DNA of 64,000 bases, taken from contig NZ_FOLQ01000008.1 in NCBI RefSeq assembly GCF_900112365.1, positions 248,001-312,000 of the forward strand. The letters are read 5' to 3'. This document shows positions 7,867 to 17,371 of the stretch, one piece after another. The DNA is from Spirosoma endophyticum. Its GTDB lineage: Bacteria > Bacteroidota > Bacteroidia > Cytophagales > Spirosomataceae. Made by a program: the position numbers and the translations under genes. Below the pieces are notes generated by a model. It was given only the letters and a program-made list of their open reading frames with translations, ran no database searches and was not told the origin of the DNA. Numbering within the stretch: position 1 is the first letter of the stretch; each line of letters begins with the position of its first letter.

Positions 7867-8688
7867 ATGCTAACCCGACTAATTCCTTCCAGTAAAGAAG
7901 CACTGCCTGTGGTTGGGCTCGGCACCTGGCAAACCTTTGACGTATTGACGCCATCAGCCAAAGAACCCTTAAAGGACGTACTGAAAACAATGCACCAGTA
8001 CGGCGGGACGTTAATCGACAGTTCGCCGATGTATGGCCGTTCAGAAGGTGTAGTAGGTGAACTGACAGCTGGTTCAGACCTGGAAAATCAGTTTTTTTAC
8101 GCGACCAAAGTCTGGACGCAGGGCCGGGAAGCGGGCATTCAGCAGATGAATGAGTCGTTTAGGCTCATGCGCCGGAAAACGATGGATTTGATGCAGATTC
8201 ATAACCTGACGGACTGGAAAACGCATATAAAGACGCTGAAAGACTGGAAAGCGGCTGGAAAAATACGCTACATTGGTATCACGCATTACACTGATTCTAT
8301 GCATGGCGAGCTGGAGCAGATTCTATCGTCCGTGCCAATAGATTTTGTCCAGTTCAATTACTCGATCGTTTCTCGCAATGCCGAAAAACGGCTACTGCCC
8401 GCAGCTGCCGAACACGGCGTGGCTACGTTGATCAATCGGCCATTGGGCGAAGGCGGCTTATTTGCCAAAGTGCGTGGAAAGAACTTGCCCGATTGGGTAA
8501 AAGAATACGGAATAGAAAGCTGGGGGCAATTCTTTCTTAAATTTCTCCTTTCGCACGCAGCCGTTACGTGTGTTATTCCGGGAACAAGCAAGCCTGATCA
8601 TATGGCGGATAACGCCAAAGCTGGTATCGGCCCTTTGCCCGATAAAGCAACGCGCGAGAAAATGGCGGCTCTCGTTGCTAGCTTTTAA
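7867..8688 (+). CDS. Aldo/keto reductase
   Basis: The 273-residue protein has the NADPH-dependent aldo/keto reductase barrel. The catalytic tetrad can be read: Asp and Tyr in TLIDSSPMYGRSEG, Lys in YATKVWT, and His in LMQIHNL. The C-terminal VIPGTSKPDHMADN is the usual cofactor-binding end. There is no Tat or Sec signal, so it is cytoplasmic. Its substrate is unknown; it lies beside but converges with the hexuronate genes. Confidence 0.9.
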   Translation: MLTRLIPSSKEALPVVGLGTWQTFDVLTPSAKEPLKDVLKTMHQYGGTLIDSSPMYGRSEGVVGELTAGSDLENQFFYATKVWTQGREAGIQQMNESFRLMRRKTMDLMQIHNLTDWKTHIKTLKDWKAAGKIRYIGITHYTDSMHGELEQILSSVPIDFVQFNYSIVSRNAEKRLLPAAAEHGVATLINRPLGEGGLFAKVRGKNLPDWVKEYGIESWGQFFLKFLLSHAAVTCVIPGTSKPDHMADNAKAGIGPLPDKATREKMAALVASF

Positions 8689-8705
8689 ACACGTAGCCAG
8701 AGCGT

Positions 8706-8755
8706 AAAAAGGCCCAAAATTGTCAAACATCAAGTGGACAATTTTGAGCCTTTTT
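8706..8755. terminator. Bidirectional terminator between converging genes
   Basis: AAAAAGGCCCAAAATTGTC (8706-8724) pairs with 8737-8755 with one mismatch. The A-run and T-run at the ends supply a U-tract in both directions. Confidence 0.88.
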
Positions 8756-8775
8756 GTATAAATCTATTCGCAATT

Positions 8776-10314
8776 CTACGAAACGGCTTTCTCTAGCGTC
8801 TTTTCGACGCCCGCTGTCAACAAGGCATTAAGATCGGCGGCAACTGCTTCTGAAAAACCGGGTAGGGCCGTTAGATCGGTTTGCCAAAGTGTTACGTCCG
8901 AGAGAACACTCTTGACAAATGCCTGAACCGTGGCAGGCGAATTCGTTTTGACAGTCTTCCAGTCGCCATAAAAATAACCTGCTTTGTCATCTTTAATGGG
9001 GTACGTTAACTGGCCTCCCTTAACGGCAATCTCGCCGAAAAACTGCCCCTTTTCTTCACGAACTACTTTCATGAATAGCAGATACGCTGCGAATCCCAAG
9101 GCGGTCAGTTTCGGTACGGCGTTAAATTGTTCGTAATACCGTTGAATGGTCGCTACATTGCGGGCCTGCATTTTAGCCGTTTCCTGAAGTGAAATATTCA
9201 GCAGCAGGTGATCCAGATACGGGTTTCGGAAACGATCCAGTACGTCGTGAGCGAACTGCGAAATGGCCGCCTTGTCCATGCCGGGAATGCCATAATCCGG
9301 CACGGTCGGTACAATTTCGTTGAGCATGAGCGACTCAATAAACTTACTCATGGTTGGATGCGTCATCTCATCGGCAACGGTTTCCAGGCCGAGTAAATAA
9401 CCCAGTGGCATGGTGAGTGTGTGCGATCCGTTGAGCACCCGAAGTTTGCGCTCTTTGTAGAAATTGATGTCTTCGTCGATGATCACCTGAGGGGTGCTGC
9501 CATCAGCAAACGTCAGCGTTTGTTTAACGCGATCATCGCCTTCGATGGCCCATAGATGATAGGGCTCCGTGAAGGTGAGCAGATCGTCTTCATAGCCCAC
9601 TTCCTGCTCCAACGTCTGTTTGGCTTCGTCGGTTGGGCGCGTTACGATGCGGTCAACGAGGGAGTTACAGAAACGAACGTGAAATTTGAGCCATTTCGTA
9701 AATAACTTACCCAGCTCATTAAACTTGGCCAGTTGCTCAACGGCGTCCCGCAATTTCAGCCCGTTATCCGTCACGAGTTCGGTTGGGATCACAATCAACC
9801 CTTTCGCCTTCGAGCCACCCACGCTACGAAAACGCTCATATAAAAACGAGGTTAATTTCGCCGGAAATGACTGGGGTGGGTTCTGGAAAATACTTTCCTC
9901 AACGTAGTTCAGCCCCACTTCGGTAGTATTGGAGATGATGATTTGCAGCTTCGGGTTTCGGGCTAGTTTCAATACGTCACTCCACTGCGTTTGGGCGGCC
10001 AATACCCGGCTGATTGCCGAAACAATGGTATTTTCGACAACTTCCTGGCCCTGTTGAACCCCCCGAACCGCCACCGTATAGAGATTGTCCTGATCTGAAA
10101 ATTCGTTGGTTTGGCTATCCGTAGATTTAACGACGACGATTGATCCCTCAAATCGCCCTTCGGCATTCGCTTTTTGAATCAGATAATCGGGCAAGCCCCG
10201 TAAAAGAACGCCTGTGCCAAATTGAAGAACTTTTTCGGGAAAAATGGGAGCGGGGTTTGTCGAACGAGTGAGCTTTGTCATAGTTGGGTGGGCGGCAATG
10301 GATTCTGCGGTCAT
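8776..10314 (-). CDS. uxaB: Tagaturonate reductase (UxaB-type, mannitol dehydrogenase family)
   Basis: UxaB reduces tagaturonate to altronate with NADH. The 512-residue protein matches UxaB rather than UxuB: VLQFGTGVLLRGLPDYLI at the start (dinucleotide fold), IIISNTTEVGLN, IVIPTELVTDNG, FCNSLVDRIVTRP, and KLRVLNGSHTLTMPLGYL, the lysine/asparagine/histidine catalytic segment of the family. The ATG at 10314 gives 11 extra residues; an ATG at 10281 (MTKLTRSTNPAPI) aligns better with the family and may be the true start. The gene heads a minus-strand group with kdgK and a hexuronate-like transporter. Confidence 0.9.
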   Translation of the reverse strand: MTAESIAAHPTMTKLTRSTNPAPIFPEKVLQFGTGVLLRGLPDYLIQKANAEGRFEGSIVVVKSTDSQTNEFSDQDNLYTVAVRGVQQGQEVVENTIVSAISRVLAAQTQWSDVLKLARNPKLQIIISNTTEVGLNYVEESIFQNPPQSFPAKLTSFLYERFRSVGGSKAKGLIVIPTELVTDNGLKLRDAVEQLAKFNELGKLFTKWLKFHVRFCNSLVDRIVTRPTDEAKQTLEQEVGYEDDLLTFTEPYHLWAIEGDDRVKQTLTFADGSTPQVIIDEDINFYKERKLRVLNGSHTLTMPLGYLLGLETVADEMTHPTMSKFIESLMLNEIVPTVPDYGIPGMDKAAISQFAHDVLDRFRNPYLDHLLLNISLQETAKMQARNVATIQRYYEQFNAVPKLTALGFAAYLLFMKVVREEKGQFFGEIAVKGGQLTYPIKDDKAGYFYGDWKTVKTNSPATVQAFVKSVLSDVTLWQTDLTALPGFSEAVAADLNALLTAGVEKTLEKAVS

Positions 10315-10440
10315 CAGTTGAACAGGCTTACTATTAACTAAAATTGAATGTTGATGTTGGATATTTCATAATTCAGCAATATTACAAACTACTTTGTTAA
10401 CCGTAACCGCTAATTTATCGAATGAACGACTATTAAGCCC

Positions 10441-11433
10441 TTAACGCTTCAGTCGTCCCGAACTATCACCGCTGGCCAACGTATCGACCTCGGCTACAGT
10501 TGCCAGATTTACATCGCCGGGAATGGTATGTTTTAAGGCCGAAGCGGCCGCTCCGAACTCAACGGCCCGTTGCAGATCATTGAACGTAAGCAGTCCATAA
10601 ATCAAGCCTGCCATGTAGGCATCGCCCGTACCAATTCGATCCGTAATGGGCTGAATATCATACGTTCTTGATTTGTAAACGCTCTGCCCGTCAAATAACT
10701 TGGCCGACAATTGATTGTGCGATGCGCTTAGCGAATTGCGTTTGGTATCGGTGAAGTAGCGAACATTGGGAAATCGTTTCATCATCGCACGCCCTGACTC
10801 CTGAAAGGTACTGCCCACTACGTCGTATAGCTCAGAAAAAAGGCCTTTACTCCCCAAAACCAGCGTACAGCCTTCGGTTAGCGCGGGCATGATCTCCTGG
10901 GGCGTTTTGCCATATTGCCAGAGATTACTGCGGTAAACAATGTCGCCCGATACCGGAACGCCCAGGCGATTAGCGGTCTGTATACCGGCCAGTAAACAGT
11001 CGGCGGCACCCTGCGAGAGCGCGGGCGTAATACCCGTCCAGTGAAACCACGACGCCCCCTGTAAAATCGGCTCCCAGTCAATATCGTCGGGTTTGATGCG
11101 CGAGAAGGCCGAATCGGCCCGGTCGTAAATAATCTGGCTGGCCCGGCTTCCGGCGCCCGTTTCCAGAAAATACAGGCCCAGTCGACCATCGCCGTAGCGA
11201 ACGTGTTCTGTGCTCACATCGTATTTGCGCAGGTAACCGGCAGCCGCCCGCCCCAGCGCGTGATCCGGGAAACGGGTAACATGGGCTGCCTGTAAACCAA
11301 GTTGCGCCAGCGATACCGCTACGTTGGCTTCGGTGCCGCCAAAGTGCATCGTCAGTGAATCTGTCTGGGCAAATCGACCGACACTCGGTGGGCTTAGTCG
11401 TAGCATGACTTCGCCAAAAGTGACAATTTTCAT
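10441..11433 (-). CDS. kdgK: 2-keto-3-deoxygluconate kinase (PfkB family)
   Basis: The 330-residue sugar kinase shows the two PfkB signatures: GGTEANVAVSLAQLG near residue 32 and IGTGDAYMAGLIYG near 266, where the Asp is the catalytic base. The start MKIVTFGEVMLRLSPP is the form usual for KdgK, and its place between uxaB and the hexuronate transporter supports the call. It phosphorylates KDG, the common product of UxuA and UxaA, so an Eda-type aldolase can split it. No aldolase of that kind is in this window. Confidence 0.9.
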   Translation of the reverse strand: MKIVTFGEVMLRLSPPSVGRFAQTDSLTMHFGGTEANVAVSLAQLGLQAAHVTRFPDHALGRAAAGYLRKYDVSTEHVRYGDGRLGLYFLETGAGSRASQIIYDRADSAFSRIKPDDIDWEPILQGASWFHWTGITPALSQGAADCLLAGIQTANRLGVPVSGDIVYRSNLWQYGKTPQEIMPALTEGCTLVLGSKGLFSELYDVVGSTFQESGRAMMKRFPNVRYFTDTKRNSLSASHNQLSAKLFDGQSVYKSRTYDIQPITDRIGTGDAYMAGLIYGLLTFNDLQRAVEFGAAASALKHTIPGDVNLATVAEVDTLASGDSSGRLKR

Positions 11434-11494
11434 TTGTTCGTCGTTAAGTACGGTCCCGCTTCGTTGTTGGCCGTTGAGGAAATGGGGACGATCG

Positions 11495-12856
11495 TTACTG
11501 ATCGCTGGCTAATGACCAATTGCCACTTTTCTCCAATTCCTCCGTTGTAACGGGTTCTAATTTAGGTAAGACCAGGTGAATAATGACCAGGGCTAGCAAG
11601 TAGGCGCAACTGGCAATCATAAACATGGGTAAGTAGCCAAAGGCGGTGATGATGCGCCCAGCCAGCAATGATAGCAAAATGCCACCAACTGCGCCAAACA
11701 TTCCCCCAATTCCTGTTACAGATGCCACTACGTTCCTGGGGAATAGGTCAGAGGCAAACGTATACATATTGGCTGCCCAGCCCTGATGAGCCGCCGTTGC
11801 CAGCGAAATCAGGGCAATGGCAATGGTCAGGCTGCTGGTTTGGGCGGCAAAGAAAATTGGAACCACACAGAGTGCGCAAATGAGCATGGTTGTTTTGCGG
11901 GCGCGGTTGGCCGACCAGCCCCGGCCCATGAGCTGCGTACTCAGCCAGCCGAAAAAAATACTGCCCGCATCAGAAACAACGTAAATAATTAGAAACGGCA
12001 CGCCAAATGTTTTGAGGTCCAGTTTTTGATCCAGTGCGTCGTTGGAGTTGAAAAAATCGGGCAGCCAGGACATATAGAACCACCAGATTGGGTCCGCCAT
12101 AAATTTCCCAATCGCAAACGCCCATGTTTGCTTATACCCAAGCAGTTGCCCCCATGATACGTTCACGGGCGCCATTTTTTCCTTATCACTGCGAATGTAA
12201 GCCAGTTCATCGGCCGAGAGCTGCGGACTTCGTTCGGGTTTATGGTACATGAACCACCAGAAAATCAGCAGCCCAAATCCCAGCAAACCGGTTACGAGAA
12301 AAGAGCTTCGCCAGCCAAATTGTAAGATCAGATGGGGCACCAGCAGGGCGGTTAAAATAATTCCCACATTAGTCCCGGCATTGAAAAGCCCATTGGCAAA
12401 CGAGCGCTCACGACGGGGGAACCACTCGGCTACGGTTTTAACGGATGATGGAAAATTGGCGGCTTCCCCCAAACCTAAAAATACCCGTGCCCACCGAAGG
12501 CTGGTCATATTGCCAACAAACGTGGTCATAACGGCGGCAATACTCCAGACAAAAATTCCCAGTGAGAAACCCCGCTTTGTACCGATCCGGTCAATGAGCC
12601 AGCCAACCAGCAGAAAGCCAATGGCATAGGCAAATTTGAAGGCCGCGTCTACATCGCCGTAAAAGATCTTGAACCGGTCAGTCGCTTCTTTGGTGAGCAC
12701 TGAATCGGGCGTCATATCGAGCATTTCTTTTCGAAATAACTCGTCGGTCATGGTAAATGACAATACCTGTCTGTCTACGTAGTTGATTGTCGTCGCCAGA
12801 AATAACAAGGCGACAATGCGCCATCGAAATCGGCCAGATGTGGTTGGCGTTTGCAA
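11495..12856 (-). CDS. MFS transporter, ExuT-like hexuronate permease
   Basis: The 453-residue protein is a major facilitator of the anion:cation symporter group. The N terminus reads FRWRIVALLFLATTINYVDRQ, the characteristic first helix of ExuT/GudP-type carriers, followed by about twelve hydrophobic segments and GLGEAANFPSSVKTVAEWFP. Transport of galacturonate or glucuronate is inferred from the cluster of uxaB, kdgK, uxuA and uxaC. GudP-type carriers of glucarate are close relatives, so glucarate is a possible alternative. Confidence 0.86.
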   Translation of the reverse strand: MQTPTTSGRFRWRIVALLFLATTINYVDRQVLSFTMTDELFRKEMLDMTPDSVLTKEATDRFKIFYGDVDAAFKFAYAIGFLLVGWLIDRIGTKRGFSLGIFVWSIAAVMTTFVGNMTSLRWARVFLGLGEAANFPSSVKTVAEWFPRRERSFANGLFNAGTNVGIILTALLVPHLILQFGWRSSFLVTGLLGFGLLIFWWFMYHKPERSPQLSADELAYIRSDKEKMAPVNVSWGQLLGYKQTWAFAIGKFMADPIWWFYMSWLPDFFNSNDALDQKLDLKTFGVPFLIIYVVSDAGSIFFGWLSTQLMGRGWSANRARKTTMLICALCVVPIFFAAQTSSLTIAIALISLATAAHQGWAANMYTFASDLFPRNVVASVTGIGGMFGAVGGILLSLLAGRIITAFGYLPMFMIASCAYLLALVIIHLVLPKLEPVTTEELEKSGNWSLASDQ

Positions 12857-12912
12857 AACAAGTAGACTCTTTTGATGAGAAAAGCAGCAAGGATTGCTTA
12901 TTTACCTAAAAA

Positions 12913-12989
12913 TAGTCGGTAGTCGACCGTCGATAGGTATTAGTTGCTTCCTGCAAACACTAATCCTACTGACTGTCAACTACCGACTA
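12913..12989. repeat. Palindrome in the divergent promoter region of the transporter and uxuA
   Basis: Arms 12913-12927 and 12975-12989 (AGTCGGTAGTCGAC type) pair with a single mismatch, and inner stretches TAGGTATTAGT and ACTAATCCTA extend the pairing. The sequence TGACTAACGACTA that follows recurs at 17355-17411. Because the flanking genes diverge, this cannot be their terminator. It may be an operator or a dispersed repeat. Confidence 0.7.
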
Positions 12990-13008
12990 CTGACTAACGA
13001 CTATTCAT

Positions 13009-14190
13009 ATGCTTGAACAAACCTGGCGATGGTTCGGTCCCAAGGACCCCGTATCGCTCAACGACGTCCGACAGGCGGGTGCTACGGGAATCGTAACGGC
13101 CCTGCATCATATTCCAAATGGCGAAGTCTGGTCGCTGGAAGAAGTCCAGAGTCGGAAAACGCTCATTGAAGCCAATGGGCTTACATGGTCGGTGGTGGAG
13201 AGTATTCCGGTGCATGAGGGCATCAAGACCCGAACGGGTGATTTTCAGCGATACATCGAAAATTACAAGGAGTCGATTGTTAATCTGGCGCAGGCCGGGA
13301 TCGATACGGTTTGTTATAACTTCATGCCGGTGCTCGACTGGACGCGTACGGATCTGGACTTTCCAATGCCGGATGGCTCTACAGGGCTCCGTTTCGACGC
13401 TACTGAATTCGCAGCTTTTGAACTGTTTATTCTCCAGCGACCCGGTGCTGAATATTTATACAACGATGAACAGAAACGCCAGGCAAAAGCCAAGCTGGAC
13501 GCTATGGGTGATGCGGAGGTAAAACGCCTGACCCGAACGATCATTGCCGGGTTGCCGGGTTCGGAGGAGAGTTATACGGTGGAGCGGTTTCGGGATGCAC
13601 TGGCTACGTATGCCGATGTGGGCGATCGCGAACTACGCCAGAATCTTTATGCATTTCTCCACGAAATTGTACCCGTCGCCGAGTCGGCAGGGGTACGGCT
13701 GTCCATTCACCCCGACGATCCACCCTACCCAATTCTTGGTTTGCCACGAGTGGTAAGTACTGAAGCCGATGCCCGTGCGTTGCTGGCTGCGGCCGATTCG
13801 CCTGCTAACGGGATTTGTTTTTGTACGGGTTCCTACGGCGTTCGGGCCGATAATAACCTGGTTGGCATGGTCGAACGGTTGGGATCGAAAATTCATTTTA
13901 TCCATTTGCGCAGCACCGAACGTAGTGCAGACGGCAGTTTTCAGGAAGCTAATCACCTCGAAGGCGACGTACCGATGGCGGGCGTTATGCGGGCGTTACT
14001 GGCTGAACAGAAAAGGCGGAAAAAAGAGGGACTTACTGACCTTCGGATGCCATTCCGCCCCGACCACGGGCACCGGATGCTCGATGATTTGACTTCCGGC
14101 AAACGAACCAATCCGGGCTATACGGCCATTGGACGGTTGCGTGGTCTGGCTGAACTGCGTGGTCTGATGGTGGGCTTGTCGATTGAGTGA
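13009..14190 (+). CDS. uxuA: Mannonate dehydratase
   Basis: UxuA dehydrates D-mannonate to 2-keto-3-deoxygluconate. The 393-residue protein is of the usual length and starts [16 protein letters not shown], the N-terminal hallmark. Metal and active-site segments are visible: [28 protein letters not shown] with the metal-binding Cys, IHFIHLRST, and [14 protein letters not shown]. It diverges from the transporter gene across 152 bases that hold a palindrome. With UxaC and KdgK it forms the glucuronate branch, but the fructuronate reductase needed to make mannonate is not obvious here. Confidence 0.95.
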   Translation: MLEQTWRWFGPKDPVSLNDVRQAGATGIVTALHHIPNGEVWSLEEVQSRKTLIEANGLTWSVVESIPVHEGIKTRTGDFQRYIENYKESIVNLAQAGIDTVCYNFMPVLDWTRTDLDFPMPDGSTGLRFDATEFAAFELFILQRPGAEYLYNDEQKRQAKAKLDAMGDAEVKRLTRTIIAGLPGSEESYTVERFRDALATYADVGDRELRQNLYAFLHEIVPVAESAGVRLSIHPDDPPYPILGLPRVVSTEADARALLAAADSPANGICFCTGSYGVRADNNLVGMVERLGSKIHFIHLRSTERSADGSFQEANHLEGDVPMAGVMRALLAEQKRRKKEGLTDLRMPFRPDHGHRMLDDLTSGKRTNPGYTAIGRLRGLAELRGLMVGLSIE

Positions 14191-14203
14191 TATGAATAGT
14201 TTT

Positions 14204-14270
14204 GACAGGATTTACGGGGTAAATGGGATTTTTGTAGTCTCTAATCTTGTTTTACCCCGTAAATTCTGTC
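14204..14270. repeat. Palindrome after uxuA
   Basis: Arms 14204-14223 and 14251-14270 (GACAGGATTTACGGGGTAAA) are reverse complements with one G-U-type mismatch, and the pairing continues weakly inward. It is related to the palindrome at 21804-21870, which has the same GACnGGATTTAC start. Confidence 0.82.
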
Positions 14271-14308
14271 TTTAGTAGTTATCTTGCCAATAGCTAAACA
14301 GTGCGGTT

Positions 14309-14944
14309 ATGGAAGCGATCAATAAGCCGAAGCACCCTCCTCTTACTCCTTAACAGAAACAACGTCGTGCCGAACGTGCCCGATTACTCAAGTCACTTGT
14401 CTACGAAATGTGGGACGGTAAGCCGGTGTATTATGCCGGCTATGAAGACGTATTGAAGGGTATAAAAACGGTTGAGCAGGTTAGGGGTTCGAGCATTTTG
14501 CAAAGTCGGTTAGTCGTTCGATTATCTGCCTATTTATTGTCAGTATTAAACTTGAACGTGTATGACGTCTTGGGGAACGAAGTAGGAATTCAGTTTAAGA
14601 AAGGGGATTGGCAAGCCTGTAATATAGCCATTTTTGAATTGGAAATTTTGGAAGGGCAGGACGAGACAAAATACGCCTGGGTGCCTCCTAAAGTAGCCAT
14701 CGAAATAGATACGAAAGCTGACATGGATCAATATGATTCGGCTTTTGACTACTACGAAAAGAAAACAACAAAACTGCTTGACTGTGGGGTTGAAAAGGTG
14801 ATCTGGTTATTTACTAAATCCCGTAAAGTCTGGATTGCCGAAGCCAATAAAGACTGGATTATTTGGGACTGGAGCCACCCCGTTGACGTATTACCTGGCT
14901 GTCAGTTTGTGCCCGATACGTTTATAACAACATCAAAAAAATAA
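14309..14944 (+). pseudogene. Uma2 family protein, broken by an in-frame stop codon
   Basis: An ATG at 14309 opens a frame that hits TAA at 14351-14353 (codon 15), then continues in the same frame, without another stop, to 14944. The residues after the stop (QKQRRAERARLLKSLVYE) run directly into the conserved start of Uma2 proteins of this group, DGKPVYYAGYEDVLKG. The body has PKVAIEIDTKADMDQYD, the PD-(D/E)xK-like core. Uma2 is a restriction-endonuclease-fold family of unclear role. Re-initiation at ATG 14408 could still make a 178-residue protein without the first 33 residues, so function is not excluded. Confidence 0.75.
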
Positions 14945-14949
14945 TAATG

Positions 14950-14975
14950 AAAGCCGGGAGAAATCGCCCGGCTTT
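14950..14975 (+). terminator. Intrinsic terminator after the Uma2 gene
   Basis: AAAGCCGGG (14950-14958) pairs with CCCGGCTTT (14967-14975), followed by TGCTTTTG. It ends 15 bases before the uxaC start. Confidence 0.85.
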
Positions 14976-14989
14976 TGCTTTTGCCTACC

Positions 14990-16417
14990 ATGAATACACT
15001 CGTGACCGCTCCAACTTTTTTATCCGACGATTTTCTGTTACAAACCGAAACCGCCCGTCGGCTCTATCACGATTATGCCCGGCCAATGCCGATCATTGAT
15101 TATCATTGTCACCTACCGCCGGATCAAATAGCCACCGACAAACGCTTTGAGAATGTCACCCAGCTCTGGCTTTATGGGGATCACTACAAATGGCGGGCGA
15201 TGCGAACGCACGGTATTGACGAACAGTATTGTACCGGCAATGCTTCGGATTGGGCGAAGTTTGAGAAGTGGGCTGAAACCGTGCCTTACACGCTACGTAA
15301 CCCACTTTACCACTGGTCGCATCTGGAGTTGAAAAACCCATTCGGCATTACGGACGTACTGAATCCAGGAACCGCCCGCTCGATATATGATACGTGCAAC
15401 GAGCAATTGCCGCAGCTCACCGCCCGAAATTTGCTTCAGCACTTCGACGTACGTGTAGTTTGTACGACCGATGATCCACTGGATTCGCTGGAGCACCACC
15501 GCGCTATTGCGCAAAGTAATTTTTCGGTTAACGTGTTGCCTGCGTTCCGGCCCGACAAAGCCATGGCCGCTGATGATCCGACTGCGTTTCGTGCCTACGT
15601 GGAAAAGTTAGCAACGTTGACGAACCGCGAGATTCGGACATTGACGCATTATCTCGACGCGTTGAAATCCCGCCATGATTATTTTGGCGAAATGGGTTGT
15701 CGCCTGTCAGATCATGGATTGGAAATGATCTATGCTGAACCGTATGTCGAAAGTGAAATTGAGACTATATTTTCGAATTTACGGCTGAATTGGAAAGACG
15801 GCGTTTCGGTACTCAGTCCGCTTGAAGTGCTCAAATTCAAGTCGTTCATGCTGGTGCAGTTTGCGGAGTGGGATCACGAAAAAGGGTGGACACAGCAGTT
15901 TCACCTCGGCGCACTACGTAACAATAACATCCGTCGGCTCCGTGAACTCGGCCCCGACACGGGCTGGGACAGTATCGGCGATTTCCCACAGGCGGCTTCA
16001 CTCTCTCGCTTCTTGGGTGGATTGGACGACCGGAATAAGCTGACCAAGACCATTTTGTATAACTTGAATCCGGCTGATAATGAAGTGATGGCCACCATGA
16101 TTGGCAATTTCAATGATGGCTCGGTACGGGGTAAAATTCAGTTCGGTTCAGGCTGGTGGTTTCTCGATCAGAAAGATGGCATGGAGAAGCAAATCAACGC
16201 CCTCTCGAACATGGGGCTGCTGAGCGCGTTTGTAGGCATGCTCACCGATTCGCGCAGTTTCGTCTCTTACCCGCGTCACGAATATTTCCGACGAATTCTG
16301 TGCAATATCTTCGGTAATGAAATTGAAAACGGTGAGCTGCCCAACGATGTAGAGTGGGTTGGTCAGATTATCCAGGACATCTGCTACCGCAACGCAGAGA
16401 GGTATTTTGAGTTTTAG
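14990..16417 (+). CDS. uxaC: Glucuronate/galacturonate isomerase
   Basis: UxaC interconverts glucuronate and fructuronate, and galacturonate and tagaturonate. It is an amidohydrolase-fold enzyme of 475 residues here, the usual length. The metal-binding motif DYHCHLPPDQIA lies near residue 39, and the typical segments DHYKWRAMRTHGI, VVCTTDDPLDSLEHH, LPAFRPDKA and GSGWWFLDQKDGM follow. The ATG at 14990 is chosen; an upstream TTG would place the start inside the preceding terminator. It completes the set of hexuronate genes on the far side of the broken Uma2 gene. Confidence 0.95.
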   Translation: MNTLVTAPTFLSDDFLLQTETARRLYHDYARPMPIIDYHCHLPPDQIATDKRFENVTQLWLYGDHYKWRAMRTHGIDEQYCTGNASDWAKFEKWAETVPYTLRNPLYHWSHLELKNPFGITDVLNPGTARSIYDTCNEQLPQLTARNLLQHFDVRVVCTTDDPLDSLEHHRAIAQSNFSVNVLPAFRPDKAMAADDPTAFRAYVEKLATLTNREIRTLTHYLDALKSRHDYFGEMGCRLSDHGLEMIYAEPYVESEIETIFSNLRLNWKDGVSVLSPLEVLKFKSFMLVQFAEWDHEKGWTQQFHLGALRNNNIRRLRELGPDTGWDSIGDFPQAASLSRFLGGLDDRNKLTKTILYNLNPADNEVMATMIGNFNDGSVRGKIQFGSGWWFLDQKDGMEKQINALSNMGLLSAFVGMLTDSRSFVSYPRHEYFRRILCNIFGNEIENGELPNDVEWVGQIIQDICYRNAERYFEF

Positions 16418-16429
16418 GGTTCTAAAAAT

Positions 16430-16502
16430 TATTGAACACAGAGCCACGGAGAACACAGAGTTAAAGAATTTCTCTGTGTTCTCCGTGGCTCTGTGTTCAA
16501 TA
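16430..16502. repeat. 31-base perfect palindrome with CACAGAG units
   Basis: Arms 16430-16460 and 16472-16502 are perfect 31-base reverse complements around an 11-base loop. The arm contains ACACAGAGCCACGGAGAACA followed by CAGAG, a direct repeat of ACACAGAG. It lies between uxaC and the next gene on the same strand. Confidence 0.92.
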
Positions 16503-16516
16503 TCCTTATTTAATCC

Positions 16517-17371
16517 ATGACCCATACTTTTGTTAAAACCAATAACATCCAGTTGCATGTCGTTCAGGCGGGTCCAGCAGATGGGCCGCTTGTGATTTTG
16601 CTGCATGGATTTCCTGAGTTCTGGTATGGCTGGCAGCATCAGATTGATACGTTAGCCGAAGCCGGTTTCTTTGTGTGGGCGCCCGACCAGCGAGGCTATA
16701 ACCTGAGCGACAAACCAACCGGTGTTGATGCTTATGGCATCGATACGTTAGCCGCCGACGTAGTGGGGCTGATTGATGCCGCGGGTCGGCAAAAAGCAAT
16801 TGTTGTCGGTCACGACTGGGGTGCGGCTGTAGCCTGGTGGACAGCCGTTACGTATCCGGAACGCGTCGACCGACTAGTGGTTATGAATGTGCCACATCCG
16901 ATTGTTATGAAGAAGTTCGCTAGTCGCGATCTGGGGCAGATGCTACGTAGCTGGTACATCGGTTTCTTCCAATTGCCGTGGTTACCAGAAACGCTATCCC
17001 GATTGGGTAACTGGGCAATGCTGGTGCGAACACTACGTAAAAGCAGTCGGCCCGGTACGTTCTCCAATGCTGATTTGCAACAGTATAAAGCGGCCTGGTC
17101 GCAGCCGGGTGCTTTTACGGCCATGGTCAACTGGTACAGAGCTGCGCTTCAAAAGCCACCTTCCCGACGTTCTGACATTCGAATTACCGTACCGACGTTG
17201 TTGATCTGGGGTGTTCGCGATCAGTTTCTGAAGCGGGAAATGGCGCAACTCAGCATCGATCTTTGCGATAACGGGCGTATTGTGTTCATTGAGAATGCTA
17301 CCCACTGGGTTCAGCACGAAGAAGCCGAACGGGTTAATGAGTTGATAAAGTCAATAGTCGTTAGTCAGTAG
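16517..17371 (+). CDS. Alpha/beta hydrolase, epoxide-hydrolase-like
   Basis: The 284-residue cytoplasmic protein has the epoxide hydrolase/haloalkane dehalogenase pattern. [14 protein letters not shown] near residue 31 supplies the oxyanion hole and [12 protein letters not shown] near 97 holds the nucleophilic Asp. [11 protein letters not shown] and [14 protein letters not shown] give the late acid and the catalytic His. The true substrate is unknown. The last six codons and the TAG stop lie inside the arm of a palindrome (17355-17411), so the tail SIVVSQ is probably repeat-derived. Confidence 0.88.
   Translation: MTHTFVKTNNIQLHVVQAGPADGPLVILLHGFPEFWYGWQHQIDTLAEAGFFVWAPDQRGYNLSDKPTGVDAYGIDTLAADVVGLIDAAGRQKAIVVGHDWGAAVAWWTAVTYPERVDRLVVMNVPHPIVMKKFASRDLGQMLRSWYIGFFQLPWLPETLSRLGNWAMLVRTLRKSSRPGTFSNADLQQYKAAWSQPGAFTAMVNWYRAALQKPPSRRSDIRITVPTLLIWGVRDQFLKREMAQLSIDLCDNGRIVFIENATHWVQHEEAERVNELIKSIVVSQ

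Noticed and set aside
14470-14500. GGTTCGAG resembling the T-loop of a tRNA
   Set aside because: No acceptor or anticodon stem can be built around it, and it lies in the Uma2 coding region.
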